Source: Echiichthys vipera (Eukaryota > Chordata > Actinopteri > Perciformes > Trachinidae). Taken from it: a stretch of DNA of 64,000 bases. Positions 41,301 through 53,835 of the stretch are shown here, piece by piece. Below the pieces are notes generated by a model that worked only from the letters and a program-made list of their open reading frames with translations, was not told the DNA's origin and searched no databases. Every line of letters begins with the position of its first letter. Within the stretch, counting starts at the first letter, position 1. Made by a program: the position numbers and the translations under genes. The stretch spans positions 23,510,694 through 23,574,693 of the forward strand of contig OY829646.1 of the NCBI GenBank assembly GCA_963691815.1. The letters are read 5' to 3'.

Positions 41301-42092
41301 TCATCTTCCAAGACACTGAGAGATTAACAGGAGATTTTCTTTCTGTCAGTGAATCTGATTGCGTATGTGCTGTTGCTCTGTGATTGTACATCCAATAGTG
41401 GCCGATCGTGGCTCCAGAAGTAACTGTTGGCAAGCAGGGGAAAGGTAGCAAGCGATCTCTGGTCAAACAACATCACTTCCCTAAGAACACAAGTGGGCCA
41501 GCTATATAAAGGGCTGACGATAACAGCAAGACAACAACCTAACTTATTGGTTTGGAGGAAAATACAAAGGAGAGAATGATAGATTGAGTGGAAGGGGGGC
41601 AGAGGAGAGATTGTTCTTCGAGGCACAAAATAACAGCAGGTACAGAAGGGAAGGGACAAGGTAAAAGGCAGATGAGATATTGTGCCAAGAGGGGGATGTG
41701 TGGGGGAAAAAACGGTAAAATGGCAAGTCCTGATAAGAGCCAGGACCACTTCTGATGGTACCAGTTTGTTTTTATGGGAAATAGATGGAGAGAGACACGA
41801 ACAGGCCGTAATTAAACAGCCTAATGAGTTTGTGGCTCTTTTGAAGACTGCTTTTAAATGGAGCCCTGGTTTTGTGGTGGAAAATCTTCTCTTTCAGAGA
41901 TGTCAAAGAAGTTTCTGACAGAGCAGTTATCACAGCATGTCAAATTGCTCCAGCTCAAGAAATTATTTGGATTTTTTTTCTCTTTTCACAGAGTGCTACG
42001 AAACAAAAGCCCCCCCCCCAATTTGCCGTGGCAGGGTCCCTCTGGGTGGGGGGTCTGCAAGGACAGAGGGCTTTGCCAGAGGATTATAGGAT

Positions 42093-42094
<2 letters not shown>
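41301..42094. other. Non-coding DNA
   Basis: No gene found; frames of up to 141 codons (41324-41749, minus) have low-complexity Ser/Pro/Phe composition and no domain. Confidence 0.4.
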
Positions 42095-42169
<75 letters not shown>

Positions 42170-42202
42170 TGTGTGTGTGTGTGTGCGTGTGTGTGTGTGT
42201 GT
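42095..42202. repeat. (GT)n microsatellite
   Basis: About 54 GT units with one CT and one GC interruption. Confidence 0.97.
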
Positions 42203-44102
42203 TAGAGGTTGAATGTGTTGGGGGGGTGGGGTGGATGCAGGGGCAGGCGTTGCAAGCAATTTTTCCCAAAATGCTGCAATTGTACCCAAGATTGAGCAGC
42301 GCAGAGCGGTGACGCTCATTTTCCAGTCTATTCATTATCTCCCCTGTATTTACTTATCTTTGTCTCACAAGGGAAAAAAAATCTGTGTTAAAATGGCTTC
42401 TTTCATGTGGAGCGTTTATTTTTTTAACAGAGCTTTATGCTCTGACATGGTTGAGTTAACCTAAACTGTAGTTATGTTATGAAAGCAGTATGAATAGCAA
42501 ATTAGTACTCTGCTTTTCAGTGGTATTATAAACTGTATTAGATATCTGATTCCTCCAGATAACATTTCCATGCAATCTCGTATAATGCCAGCTTTTGGAT
42601 GGAATTCCCAATTTTGTGGTGTCAAATTAGCTCAGAGAAAATTACACCACTTTTCTGGGACACAACTAATTATATAGTGCTTTTACAACCTGTGCCATAG
42701 GAGTTTATGATTTTATTTCTCTTTGGAAAATAAATCCCCTCATAAATGATTCATTCTTTGTGAGAGATCATCTGACAAGGAATAATAAAACAGTACCAGC
42801 CGAGTCGTATTTACATTCAAATAAATGCAGACAAAGGAAGTTCATATGAAAAGATATTTCTTCTGTGTTTGCAACACAATAAAACATAGTTGTCATTGTC
42901 CCTCTCAATGACTGTCAAAATTGATTTACAGGTTTGCTTTTCTTGCATCTAAGAGTTTGATACATCACTGCTGCAGATGCACATAGGATTTTTTTAAAAA
43001 AAGAAATAACTCTACATGTAGATATCATGTCTCTCTGATACGAGGGTGAGAAAACTGTTCACTCTGTGCTGCTGCTTAGGTGTAAACTGCAGTTGTTTAG
43101 TGTTATGCAGTGACACAGCTGTGATACGGATGATGTGATAAAAGCAAACCATTGATAACAAGTCATTTGTACAATTACAGTTTGAGCTTGATCACACTTT
43201 AGCCAGTCTATCCTTAACAATACACCCACAACCAAAGAGTGAGCCAGAGCATAAATGAAACAACATAGCATCGTGAAACACAGAAACATTAAAAAAGTAT
43301 TTACACACTAGCTTCTGCAGCACAAACAAGTAGAAATAAGTAGAATGGTAAGTGTATGTATTGCAGCACTAAGTCTATATCTGTACTTCAACTTGCAAAT
43401 ATCGCAGTTTCATAACATTAACATGTCTTGTTAATTAATAAAATCTACTAATCTATAATCAACTTGACACTGTGTGATTGATTACAATTTCCTGCGTTGT
43501 CATGTGGAGACACAACTCTCCGCAAATAAGCTCCAATGTCAGAGGGTGTTACAGTGTGGTTAGAGGGCCTCACAAAGTAACATTGCTGCACTGCAGATAC
43601 AGTAAAGTCTGTGATAGAAATAGCTTGAGGAAACATCTCCTTAGGGCACAACTACAGCTCTCACCCAGCTCTTCAATAGAAAAAAAAATCTTATAAAGAA
43701 TTCTCAAACAATAAGGTTTTTTCTCCCTTCCAACTTAATTACTGATATTCCTCTGTTATAGGTGCTTGATTTGAGGGAGATAATTAGGTGGGATATTGAA
43801 GTGGGCCTCAGGGGGGCTCAGGTCTGGTGGATCAGAAGCAGGGAGATGAGGGGAGACACCATCTTTTCAAATTATTCTGGGGGGCCAGTGCTCCCAAGCA
43901 GCTTATGCAGCTAAGGCTTGGTAATTAAATTATAATTTAACCTGCTGAGGGTGGAGTGGCAGGACTGGACCAGGCTGGGGGTGGTACGGCACTGACAGGA
44001 TTTACACTTAATGAAATAATAAAGCAACACCAACAAGATAGTTGGCAGTAAAGAAACAGACGCACCGCCACTTGGCTGTCTGTTTATCCACTCTTCAGTG
44101 TT
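42203..44102. other. Non-coding DNA
   Basis: No gene found. 43740-43990 is a candidate conserved stretch with a homeodomain-type AT core (TAATTAAATTATAATTTA at 43922-43939). Confidence 0.4.
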
Positions 44103-44125
44103 GGGGGGGGGGGGGGGGGGGGGGG
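44103..44125. repeat. Poly(G) tract, 23 nt
   Basis: Uninterrupted G run, able in principle to form a G-quadruplex; also prone to sequencing-length error. Confidence 0.9.
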
Positions 44126-46387
44126 TCCAAAGCTAACGAGTGACTCTCTCGCTCTCTCCTTTCTCATTCCTTTTTGCTTATGTTCTGTTGTTGGGTGCAA
44201 GTTAGTACAGTGGGTGAACTGCACTGCATTTCAGTCAATAGAGACATATTTATAGTTTTGCTGATATGTATATACTGCATATAAGTTTGTGTGTGTGGTT
44301 GAGTGTGGATAGTTGTAAATCTTAAATCATAACCATTAACATATGTAGGTTTATGCTGATGGCTGAAATATTCTATATTTACTCTGTTGCATTTTGCTAA
44401 GGGGTTATGTTTCTTATAGTGCATGCTAATTCTCTGTTGATTAATTAAAGTCTCTCTGTGGGGAACCTTAAAGTGCATGTAATTAAAAACTCTCAAAGTA
44501 CAAAGAACCTACAAAAATCGCTGACTCTCAAACATAAATATTGCATAAAGCAGTAACTCATGTTGAGAACAGCTTTGGTCCCAAATTAATTGATGTTGGC
44601 TGGCTGGTATAATGCTAATTACCCTAATGTGGACATGTTTTCTTTCATATTCCTCAATGCCTATATCTACTTGTACTTGTAAGCCAGGAGAAGCTAGATA
44701 TACAACCATTTTTGATATATACTGTATGTCAGTGAAGTTTATTTTCCAAGCATCCTGATGGCCACCATATTGAAATTATATACATGCATGTGCTCACCAT
44801 CAGTCATTCATCTAGATGTATTAATGTAAAGTAACCTAAATCCATAGTATTTTACATGAAACATGAGAAGAAGCCAAAAAGTGATTGAAACAGGGAGAAA
44901 GTGAGTGAGAGTGAAAAGATTTAAGGGGCGGTGAGAGAAATATGGAATCCATCACATCTGTTTTGTTTCACTCCTTTCCTTCCCTTCTCTCCTCTCCTAT
45001 TCCTCTGTCCCTGCAGCTGATAAAATTGATGCCTCACAGTGGAGAGGAGAACCATGCAGTGTTCCTACAGCCCTGCATTGCCGCAAGCTCATTACAACCC
45101 TCTCCTACAAAATCACTCCCGCCCTCGCCTGCCCCAATCTTACCGTTCACCCGAGCCTAAATCTGCCCCCACCTCAGCCTCAGCCCCGGATCCAGCCCCA
45201 GCCAGCATGACAGACAGGCCCAGTTAACAGTCCCTGTAAGCGGCGAAAGAAAGCCGAGCAGAGAGGTAAAATGACTGGACCGCAAATGACAGGTGTAGTT
45301 AAAATAGTGAGGCGCAGAAAGGCTTGAGGACAGAGAGCCGGGCTGCACTGTAATAAGCAGGATGAAGGAGCTCAAGCATTGCCTGAGTTTTTCTCTCTCT
45401 TCTACTAACATCCTTCCTCAGGCAAACAAAGGGAAAATAAGAGAAAGTAAACTTTTTCCTTTATACATTTCCTCTATTCATTCACTTTTTTTCTCTAATG
45501 TCAGTCCAGCACTGCCTTTTAAGGACTTTAATGAAGCATTATTGACATCACTCAGGATATTTCCGAATATAAGCACTTTAATAACGTGCTGTGTGACAGA
45601 GCTACTTGAATTGTAAATGGGCAAGGGAAGGACATTTAGGTTGGTCCCCTTCGGACTCATTTAGATGGACACGGGAGGGATTTGCCTCCACTGCAGATCT
45701 GCATCTATTTTCAATGCCTTTCATCTATTTTCTGTGTTGCCTTTTTTTATCACCACCTTTCCATCAAATCCCACCCAGCCTCATGTTTAAAATAATCAGT
45801 TTTTTTGCAGTATCTCCTTGCTGGGCAGGAAGAGATTTGGGGGCACGGGTGGAGGTTGCTTTCCTTTGGTGAGGGGACAGTACTGTTGTTGGACCAGGGA
45901 AAGATATCACCCATTCATCATTTCAACCATCTTTGTAACTAAGACTTGTGACTTGTATTTCTAATCAATCTAAATGGTTATAAATAATCATGATCAAAAT
46001 GCAAAAGCTGAAAATAAAGCTCAGATAAAAAAAAAAAAAAAGGTTTGCTCAGTCCCTAGTCTCCAACAAACTCGATGTTTAATGCACATAGACTTGCAAA
46101 AAATGCAAAAATGCATGCTGGGAGAGGTCGACAAAATCTACAGTCATGCGAGCAGCTCTGTGAGACTGAACCATAGAAGTGGATGGGCTGAGAGCTAAGA
46201 GTGCTGCCTTTTTTATGTGGATAACTTCTGAATGAACTTCCATGTAAACTTCAGGAACGACCAAAGATGCATTGGAAGATGCATTGGAGTACTTAAGTTA
46301 CAAAGCATAGAGAGCCAGGCCATAAATTAGTACAATTAATCACAGGGCAGGAAAGCACATTGCTATCGCCAGAAGAGTGACAACTTT
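44126..46387. other. Non-coding DNA with one exon-like stretch
   Basis: Largely unique sequence. 45018-45235 is bounded by splice-like signals but all three frames close inside it. A 16-nt A run at 46027-46042 probably marks the edge of repeat-derived DNA that continues to about 47,890. Confidence 0.35.
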
Positions 46388-46532
46388 GTTCAGCTCCTTT
46401 TCTGTAACCACTGTAGCACGAGAGCATGGCAAAATTAGCAAGCTAGCTAACTAGCAGACGGCTGGCAAGTTAGTTAGCTTGCTAATTTTGCCATGCTTTC
46501 ATGTCACAGTGGTTACAGAAAATGAGCCGAAC
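46388..46532. repeat. Inverted repeat, 65-bp arms and 15-nt loop
   Basis: Arms 46388-46452 and 46468-46532 are reverse complements with seven mismatches out of 65. The core of each arm reads GCATGGCAAAATTAGCAAGC. It lies in apparently repeat-derived sequence and would fold into a long hairpin as RNA or a cruciform as DNA. Confidence 0.9.
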
Positions 46533-47574
46533 AGTGGGCTAGGGCTAGCAATCCCTCCACCTTACTCCTTCACTGCTCTGGAGACCATATAAAACAGTGT
46601 CTGTTCTACGGTAGGGTAATATGACGATATTAAATTGGGAAGGATTAGAACTTGCAGACGATCTGCCAAAGCTGAGAGATCGTAGTATCTTATGTAGGGC
46701 ACATTCTATGTATGGCTGTTCTAGGCTCTGCACACATAAGGTTTTTTTTCCCCCTCAGCCAAATCACACTATTGGCTAGTCCGCCTCATGCCCGCCCTAA
46801 AGGCATGCCGATCAACCAATCATAGCAGACTACAGGCATGTGTTTGTCTCATCAGAAAATGAAAACAAAACTACCGTGTTTATCAGCACGCGAGCATCAG
46901 ACTATGGGGTCATTCCAACCCTACGGTAAACATGGATACGGACCCTTTCATCCGTTCCCGGAGGTAGTTGTTTGTTCACACTTATTCACAGAATGGGTTG
47001 AACAAGCTCTAAAATATGCGCCTAAAAACTGTTAAATGTCCCGTGCAATCGCGGACTCCTAATGTGTTTAACAAGGAGGCCCTGCCGTAACTTCACAGAG
47101 GCCGTCTTTCTGCCCAAAGCTGCCACACGCACACAGTCACACACAAAAGGTGCGCACATCGGACAGTAACGTAACAAACATTTTCAACCACCTAAAGAGA
47201 CAGCATCCTAAACATTATGAGATTGATATGACAAGGAGACCAGCCACACTGCAGCCAGCAGAGGCAATAGGTAGCTTTAGGTAGCTTTTTAAAAAATTAT
47301 CATTGTACTTGGCACACTGATTAAAATCTGTTCAGAAACGTACTTTGGCCTAAATGCTCTGTTATATATTTTCCTATTTAGGGCTATAGCCTATTTTTAC
47401 ATAGGCAAATACGTTGGTTGGACTGTTCAGTAACTTGCAAAATAATAAATCAATGTAAACATTTGTGATACAATTCTGATCATGATTTTACTGTATGAAA
47501 TGATACTTATCGCCCACCCCTAATCCGTTCTATCTCGTTCTATTTCTATGGGTTTGACTTATGCACAGAAGTGC
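46533..47574. other. Probably repeat-derived non-coding DNA
   Basis: The sequence has the patchwork look of old transposons. TATCGCCCACCCCTAA at about 47506-47521 resembles a hAT MITE right end, but no left end was established. No gene found. Confidence 0.35.
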
Positions 47575-47890
47575 TGAGCTAAATGCTAACATGCTGATAT
47601 TAAGCAGGTGTGATGTTTATCAGGTTCACCATCCTAGTTTAGCATGTTAGTATGCTAGCATTTGCTATTTAGCACTAAACACAAAGTACAGCTGGTGCCG
47701 ATGGGAATCTTATCAGTTTTGCCGGTAAAAGACGTGTCACTAACAACCACAACCGTCAATCACATGGTTGAATGAGAGGAAAATTCAGGGGATCAGCAAA
47801 ATCAGTAGGATTCATCCTTTAAGGAACATGAATGTCGATACAAAATGTCATGCCAATCCATCCAGCCCGACTGAAAGACAACCCAACTTT
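47575..47890. repeat. Common teleost dispersed repeat (GCTAAATGCTAACATGCTGA type)
   Basis: The ordered segments GCTAAATGCTAACATGCTGA, TTAGCATGTTAGTATGCTAG, AGCACTAAACACAAAGTACA and GAACATGAATGTCGATACAA match from memory a repeat very abundant in percomorph fish. The class is unknown to me. Non-coding. Confidence 0.6.
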
Positions 47891-50429
47891 ACCATCAATA
47901 GAGCCATGAAACACAATAGATTAAAACCAGTACATACTCACCTATAATCGTAAAGTTGTTCACAATAGCCTACAAAGTTGTAATTATGGTCAATACTGTT
48001 GTCTGCATTTGAATGATTTAACAGTATGTGTTATTTTCCCTCTACAGCAAGTCTGCCTATCTGTGATCAAATTCCCATTGCTGTATAAAAAGATTGGGTT
48101 TTCTTACTTCTCTTCCTCCTCCTCCTCCTCCTCCCCCTCCTCCTTGCCCTCCCCAACTCTGATTTCACTGCCTATCTGATTGGTATTAACAGGATTATCA
48201 ATGCTGCTGCCATAATTAGAAGCAACGCACCACAATTACTGGTATAGATCAGGGAGATTAAACTACATTATGTGGAGCTTGCCTCCAGGCAATAAATGTA
48301 ATGCATTTCGATCACATGGACTTTGTTGATATCTACATGTCAGTATTTATAAAACACTATTTCCACAAGACTTCTAGTAGCTGATAATTATTGGCTCTCA
48401 ACCCGCCTTAAGCCTGGCAGATACTCTACAAGCGAGTGAATGATTCCTTTATCATGGCCTACAGCTGATTCTAAGTTGAGGTGATGCCAGAGGCTTTATT
48501 ACAGTACAATATTCACAGTGTTTGATAATGCATTATATATTAATTGAGCCGTATATTTAGAGGGGAGTAACAGAAGAGATGGGAGTTATTGTTTGACTCA
48601 TTCAAGTCCCAATGTCACAGCACATCATATGAACGGAAGTCCTGAGCTGTAGAATGTCACTACAGTCAAACATTATATTATAGGATTTAACTCACTGTGT
48701 TACATTAGTCTCCAGACTGTATTAACCTGAATCACTGTAAGGCCTGTTGTTGAGGGAGCTTCCCATCTATGGACACTATCACTGACATATACAGCGAGTA
48801 AAGAGTATGGCCATCTGGGGGAACTAAATTTAGCAGGTCCCTGTGCAGAAGAGGAACATCTGTCTTTATCAGTGGCGATTAACTCGGTACAGGAACTCCA
48901 GCACATGTAATGCATGCAATATTTAGATGAGAGAGTCAGAGTGGTCCTCTGGGAATGGAAGCAGTCTCTGTTGCACAGACTGTATGATTGACCCGGGCCT
49001 GGTCTGTGGAGAGAGGTGCCAGCTCTGATCTCTTTAAAGGACGAGGCAGCACGCAGGAATGTCATGCTGTAACCCCCCCCCATCTGCTGACATTGTGCAT
49101 CTGACTGATAAAGCAATATCACAGCAAGAACGCATATTAGAGTTTAGAGGCTGAATGATAGGTGCAGGTAATGATGTTGAGATAAGGATTAGCTGTACTT
49201 TGGATATATGCAATTGCTTCAGAGGTCGCAAATAACTAACTACAAGTTCTGTAGTTGACACTTGTACTTTACTTCAGTGCTTAATTTTTATGCTACTTCA
49301 TACTTCTACTTCCCTTAATTTCTGTGGGAACTGTTGTACTTATAACTTCACTACATTTATTTTGTATGATTTAAACCAAACATGTGGCCATGGTCAGTTT
49401 TTGTCTACCCAACAGTATGTGAAGCTGTTAAAAAAATAGCCCCACATCAACCAGCTACAATATTAAGATGTTTCTTACATGTTAATGCTCCAATAATGAT
49501 AAATATATATAATAATGTCAGATACAGAGGCTGTTCTGCGTAATAAGTACTTTTGATCATTGAAGTGTATTTTTCTGTTACTTCTGTGTTGGTAGGTAAG
49601 GTAGATCTTGCATGCATAACTTTTCCAGTAAGAGGGTTTTTTTGTATTCTGTATCTGGATACGTTTGTCATAGTCTGCCAAAACATGATCAGGGCCTTGG
49701 AGAAGAGAAAAGCAGCTAATGAATAGTTAATGCAACACAAATTAATGATAATAATGGACAAAAAGATAGGTTGATAGTTCTCCTGAATTTACCATACAGT
49801 ATATTCGATGAGATGTATTAAGGGAACCTTGGGTGGATTTCTATAGCTGTGTTACAAACGTGGGTTTGATAGGTGATCATTATTTCTGTGCTGTGGAAAC
49901 CTAGAAGCTGTTTCATGTAAAGGCTTTTGTTGGAGCATATTTCTCCCTGTCTGTCCTACATCATGGGTGACTGAATGAATGTATAACTATGGCTAAAACA
50001 TTGCAGAAACATACAAGTACAACATTTTAAAAAGCACATTTCAAAGTATTTCCCAGAGCTTTTGTGTTATTTTTTCCCCCTAGTTTCCAGTAGCATGTGC
50101 AGTCGTTGTTAAGGAGCACAATGCAGCTCTTATCTCTTTCTTCCTATGGTTGCTCACACGCCACCTCCTCTGCCATATTAAACACTCAGTCAGTGTTCAC
50201 TCAGTATTTCTTGGCAACGGACCTATCTTTTCTTAGTGGTGTCACGCTGTAGTGTTGCTCCCACATTGCTCAAATCAAAGCCCAACAGAAGCAAAGAGAG
50301 AGAGTGAGGGAGGCTGAACAAACCTGAAGTCCTCCCAATCCCCCACCCACACACATTCCCATGCACAAATACACAAATAAACATGCACAAAAGCACACAC
50401 ACACTAATACTGTCACAGATTCCGCTGAG
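47891..50429. other. Non-coding DNA with candidate conserved stretches
   Basis: A short (TCC)n repeat lies at 48111-48148. 48150-48260 and 48480-49080 look like conserved non-coding DNA: no repeats, mixed composition, ATAATTAG/ATTAAT-type cores. The 140-codon minus frame at 48700-49122 has no recognisable domain. Confidence 0.35.
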
Positions 50430-50491
50430 ACAGCTAGAGAGACAGGTGACCCTCATGGTCCCTCACGAGGGTCACCTGTCTCTCTAGCTGT
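50430..50491. repeat. Near-perfect 28-bp-arm hairpin
   Basis: Arms 50430-50457 and 50464-50491 match at 27 of 28 positions around the 6-nt loop GTCCCT; each arm contains ACAGCTAGAGAGACAGGTGA or its complement. No homology extends outside the arms. Confidence 0.93.
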
Positions 50492-52100
50492 TTATCCATC
50501 TCTCTGCCACACAGATGCGATAGGACATACACACAAATAAGTTCTTCTTTAGTTTGTATCTATGTTATTACTAAATGTGAGAAATCACAACTGAGGCGTC
50601 CCATAATCTGTACCTAATGCTAGTCGTAACAAAGAAGCAGACCTTTATGCTGACTCTTACCTTTTTGTGCATAGACGACATAACTGTTTTCCAGTATGTA
50701 TGGAAGCTATACTCTGACAAGCTGATAAGAAGAATGGCTGCAATAATTCTTTTGAAAGTGTTCCAACAAGCTCCCATCGAGGAAATAATCTCCATCTCAT
50801 TAAACCAATCATCCCCTCACAGATACACAATGATACTTGCATAGTAACTTTAAACAAAAAGAACATTCTCATTCACAAGCTGGGGTGACCTTTCTTTTTT
50901 TTTTTCCTGCTCTGTGATCTGCCATGGTGCGACAACAGCTCCGTTCAAAATGTAACATTATTTAGAAATGAAGCCAATAACCTGTTAAGATATATGAAAC
51001 TCATTTGTAGAATGTTTGAGAAATTGCTGCCAAGGGGGTTGTGGATTAATGTGGTTTTCTTGTGTCAGTGCTGAAGATTCAGAAAGGAGAGGTAAATATT
51101 TCAAATAAGAATAATATCACCATGAAACCATTTGCAAACTTAAAGGGCACACATACGCACACACAATCTCCCAGGCTTTGAAATGACATGATATAAAAAT
51201 GCTGTCTTTCATGCTCTGCAGCTGATATCTGATATTTCATCCTTTTGTTGTTTTATTAATTATTTAAACAAGTTTACATCTCCAACAAATACAAATTAGC
51301 TAATTTCTCTGACACCCACTCTGATCTAATGGGAAAAAATATGAAGAGGAGAGGAGAAAGGGACGGAAGGAGGAAGTTAGATTGTGATGCTATATTATAT
51401 TTCTTCATGGGAATTTAATACATTTAAAGAAAACATCATTTTAAGTTATCGGGTGGGGGGTGGGGTTGTGGGCAGTTTGACATTCTGTTCAATATGCTCT
51501 TAAAATACACAAAAATAACTTCCTGTCATTAGTATTAAGCAGCTGAATGTAAGAAAGTCATTAAGTAATGTTTGTCTCAGTATAATGTCCATGTTAGTAT
51601 TAAAATATGTACAGTCTGGATGAATACTAGCCTAACCTACCATCCTCTTATGTTTTTCCTGTAACTTTGTCAATCGACTTCTTGTGCCGTTGTTTTGCCT
51701 TTTACCACATATAATTTCTCTGTCTCGTTCTGCCATCAGCTCTAATGTCTCTACATCCTCAAAGTCAATCGATTATCCCCATTGCTGAGGTTCTTACTCT
51801 CATCTGACGCATTGGGTATCTATCCTTGGCTTTCTGACCTGGGCCAACCCCCCAGCCTCGCCCTGTGGCTCCTTCCGAACTTTGTGGCAGCATCCATATC
51901 CATGTCACCAGTCTGACACTGTCCGTCCTGCATCAATAAACATTTGGGGAAGGCAGATTGTTCGAGGCTGAATAATTTATAGTTCATGATTAGAAACTCT
52001 ATCCTGAGTGGAGGATCTGGTTGCTTGTATGTTTGTCTTAGATCTTTACAATAAAACATGACCCAGTCTGATTAGAAAGTCCGGTGCCACAGAGCTTTTT
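50492..52100. other. Non-coding DNA
   Basis: No gene or named repeat recognised. Confidence 0.4.
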
Positions 52101-52147
52101 GTGTGTGCGTGTGTGTGTGTGCGTGTGTGTGCGCGTGTGTGCGTGCG
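52101..52147. repeat. Imperfect (GT)n/(GTGC)n microsatellite
   Basis: GT units with GC interruptions, decaying towards GAGCGAG. Confidence 0.9.
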
Positions 52148-52215
52148 AGCGAGAAACTGTGAGAGTGAGAAAAACTCTAATAATACTTTTTCATTAGACC
52201 TTCCCTGTGTGTTCC

Positions 52216-52217
<2 letters not shown>

Positions 52218-52302
<85 letters not shown>
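52218..52302. repeat. (CA)n microsatellite
   Basis: About 42 CA units, lying inverted to the GT array 70 bp upstream. Confidence 0.97.
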
Positions 52303-52306
<4 letters not shown>

Positions 52307-52399
52307 ACTGTCTGTTGTCGGTGTGTTTGACACGACATTCTTGTTGTCACAATACTCATAGAGACATCGTAGCCTTAATTTTGATAGGTTAAAATGTTT

Positions 52400-52499
52400 T
52401 TGTATAGTTGCACTGTCATTATTTGCTGCTCTGTGTGCCCTGAATTGCCCCCTGGGGACAAATAAAGTTTTTTGAATTGAATTGAATTGAATTGAATTA
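52400..52499 (+). mobile_element. LINE-like 3' tail with (GAATT)n
   Basis: GAATTGCCCCCTGGGGACAA followed by ATAAAG and tandem GAATT units (52472-52499) is the type of 3' terminus seen in Rex1/L2-like teleost LINEs (a CCCC...GGGG hairpin, then a tail). Only the 3' end is present. Family from memory. Confidence 0.5.
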
Positions 52500-53465
52500 T
52501 AGTTACAGTGAATTGTCAGAAGAGCAGTTCTGTATGATTTAATGAATCACAGACAGTCGTGATTATTATTTCTTAAAATATTGTGACACTTCTTCAAAGA
52601 TTTTGACTATGATCCCCAAATATTTAAATAAGTACAAACCTATCACAGTTAATTGATATGTGAACTTCATATCCAAACTTACTAATACATGTTTCAGATT
52701 GGTTCCAGATACTGCTGAATGTGTCTTTTATACTGCAGTTCTTTTTGCTTACTTTATGTCAAGTTTCGACAGCTTACTAAAGTTCATCTTGCAGTAGCAC
52801 AAAAAAAACTAAAAAAACGAATCTATATTTAAAACGTGCCTCTGTACCAACAATTTGTGGTTATTTTTCTTAAGATGTAGATACAGTTTGGAGCCTCAAT
52901 GTTTACCATCAAAATCAAAAGGATACTAAACTTATCTTTAAGAGCGATGCATTCTTCCCAACCCCAGCACCCCATCAGTTTTACAAATTGCAGAAGAATA
53001 TTCAGCATGTTCAAAATCTAAAACCTTTCAGTTGATCGAGGCAGATGTGAGGCATGCGTCTGGAAGGCACCGTCATCCTTCACTGGGGCATTCTTCTCTT
53101 TGTGTTTCAGAGGGACAGTAGAGAGGGCGCATCATGAACTTCTCATCATACAGTAGCAAGGAGTGTGTGTTTGGGTTGGGGAGGGGGTGTTATGTTCATT
53201 AACACAGTCAAAATGCCTGGAGGCATAAGCAGAGGAGGAGTGAGGCAAGAAGAGCTGGGAGGGAGAGGGTGGCTTGTATGGAAATTGACCAGTGTGCTGT
53301 AACTGTTCATCTGGTGTAGGCCTTTGAAGTGAGCTGTTCAACACTGCAGCCGGCCTTGTTCTTGATAATTGCCTAAATGATCTCTGTGGAGCGCTGGGTT
53401 GTGTTACAACTGAACTAATCCAGGGGCAACCCGCTGATTTGACAGAGAGCTCTTCGCTATGTCAG
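52500..53465. other. Non-coding DNA
   Basis: No gene or repeat recognised. Confidence 0.4.
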
Positions 53466-53485
53466 CCCCCCCCCCCCCCCCCCCT
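53466..53485. repeat. Poly(C) tract, 20 nt
   Basis: Uninterrupted C run; quadruplex/i-motif potential and likely length error. Confidence 0.9.
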
Positions 53486-53689
53486 TTCCCACCCCACCCC
53501 AAACAACAGCCTATTTTCCATTCTGTTTCGTCTGTTTATTAGACTAACACAGCAGGGGGTGTCATGGTAGTGATGTGGGTTCTGAAGGCAAGGGAGGGGG
53601 TTCTGTTTGTTGTAGGGATGATGGCCTCTGTGCTCCCCAAGCTTAGCCACACGCTTAACCCGCGCTCCTTGACATCATACCCTCCGCTC

Positions 53690-53835
53690 GCCCCCATTGA
53701 TATGTAAATGAGCGGCAGCGCCGTTTGCAAATGAGGGAGGAATAATTAGTCAGGAGCACTTAGCAACAACAACAATAATACACGCGTCTGATCTAGGCTG
53801 AGCTGCTATCTCTTTGTCATTTGAGCCGCTGCTGG
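53690..53835. promoter_or_regulatory. Candidate enhancer-like element with two octamer-like sites
   Basis: TATGTAAATGAG (53701-53712) and TTTGCAAATGAG (53724-53735) resemble POU octamer sites and share the AAATGAG suffix 23 bp apart. AATAATTAG (53741-53749) is a homeodomain-type core. The block is free of repeats and lies between repetitive stretches. Regulatory function is inference only. Confidence 0.35.

Noticed and set aside
41324..41749. 141-codon minus-strand frame
   Set aside because: Low-complexity Ser/Pro/Phe composition, no domain.
45039..45227. Proline-rich 62-codon frame as a coding exon
   Set aside because: Stops before the only good donor site and matches no protein I know; kept only as an exon-like observation.
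46950..47530. hAT-like element between two ATCCGTTC 8-mers
   Set aside because: The right end looks plausible (TATCGCCCACCCCTAA), but the sequence next to the left 8-mer shows no matching terminal repeat; coincidence not excluded.
48700..49122. 140-codon minus-strand frame
   Set aside because: Cys/Ser-rich without a regular finger pattern; no known family and no gene context.
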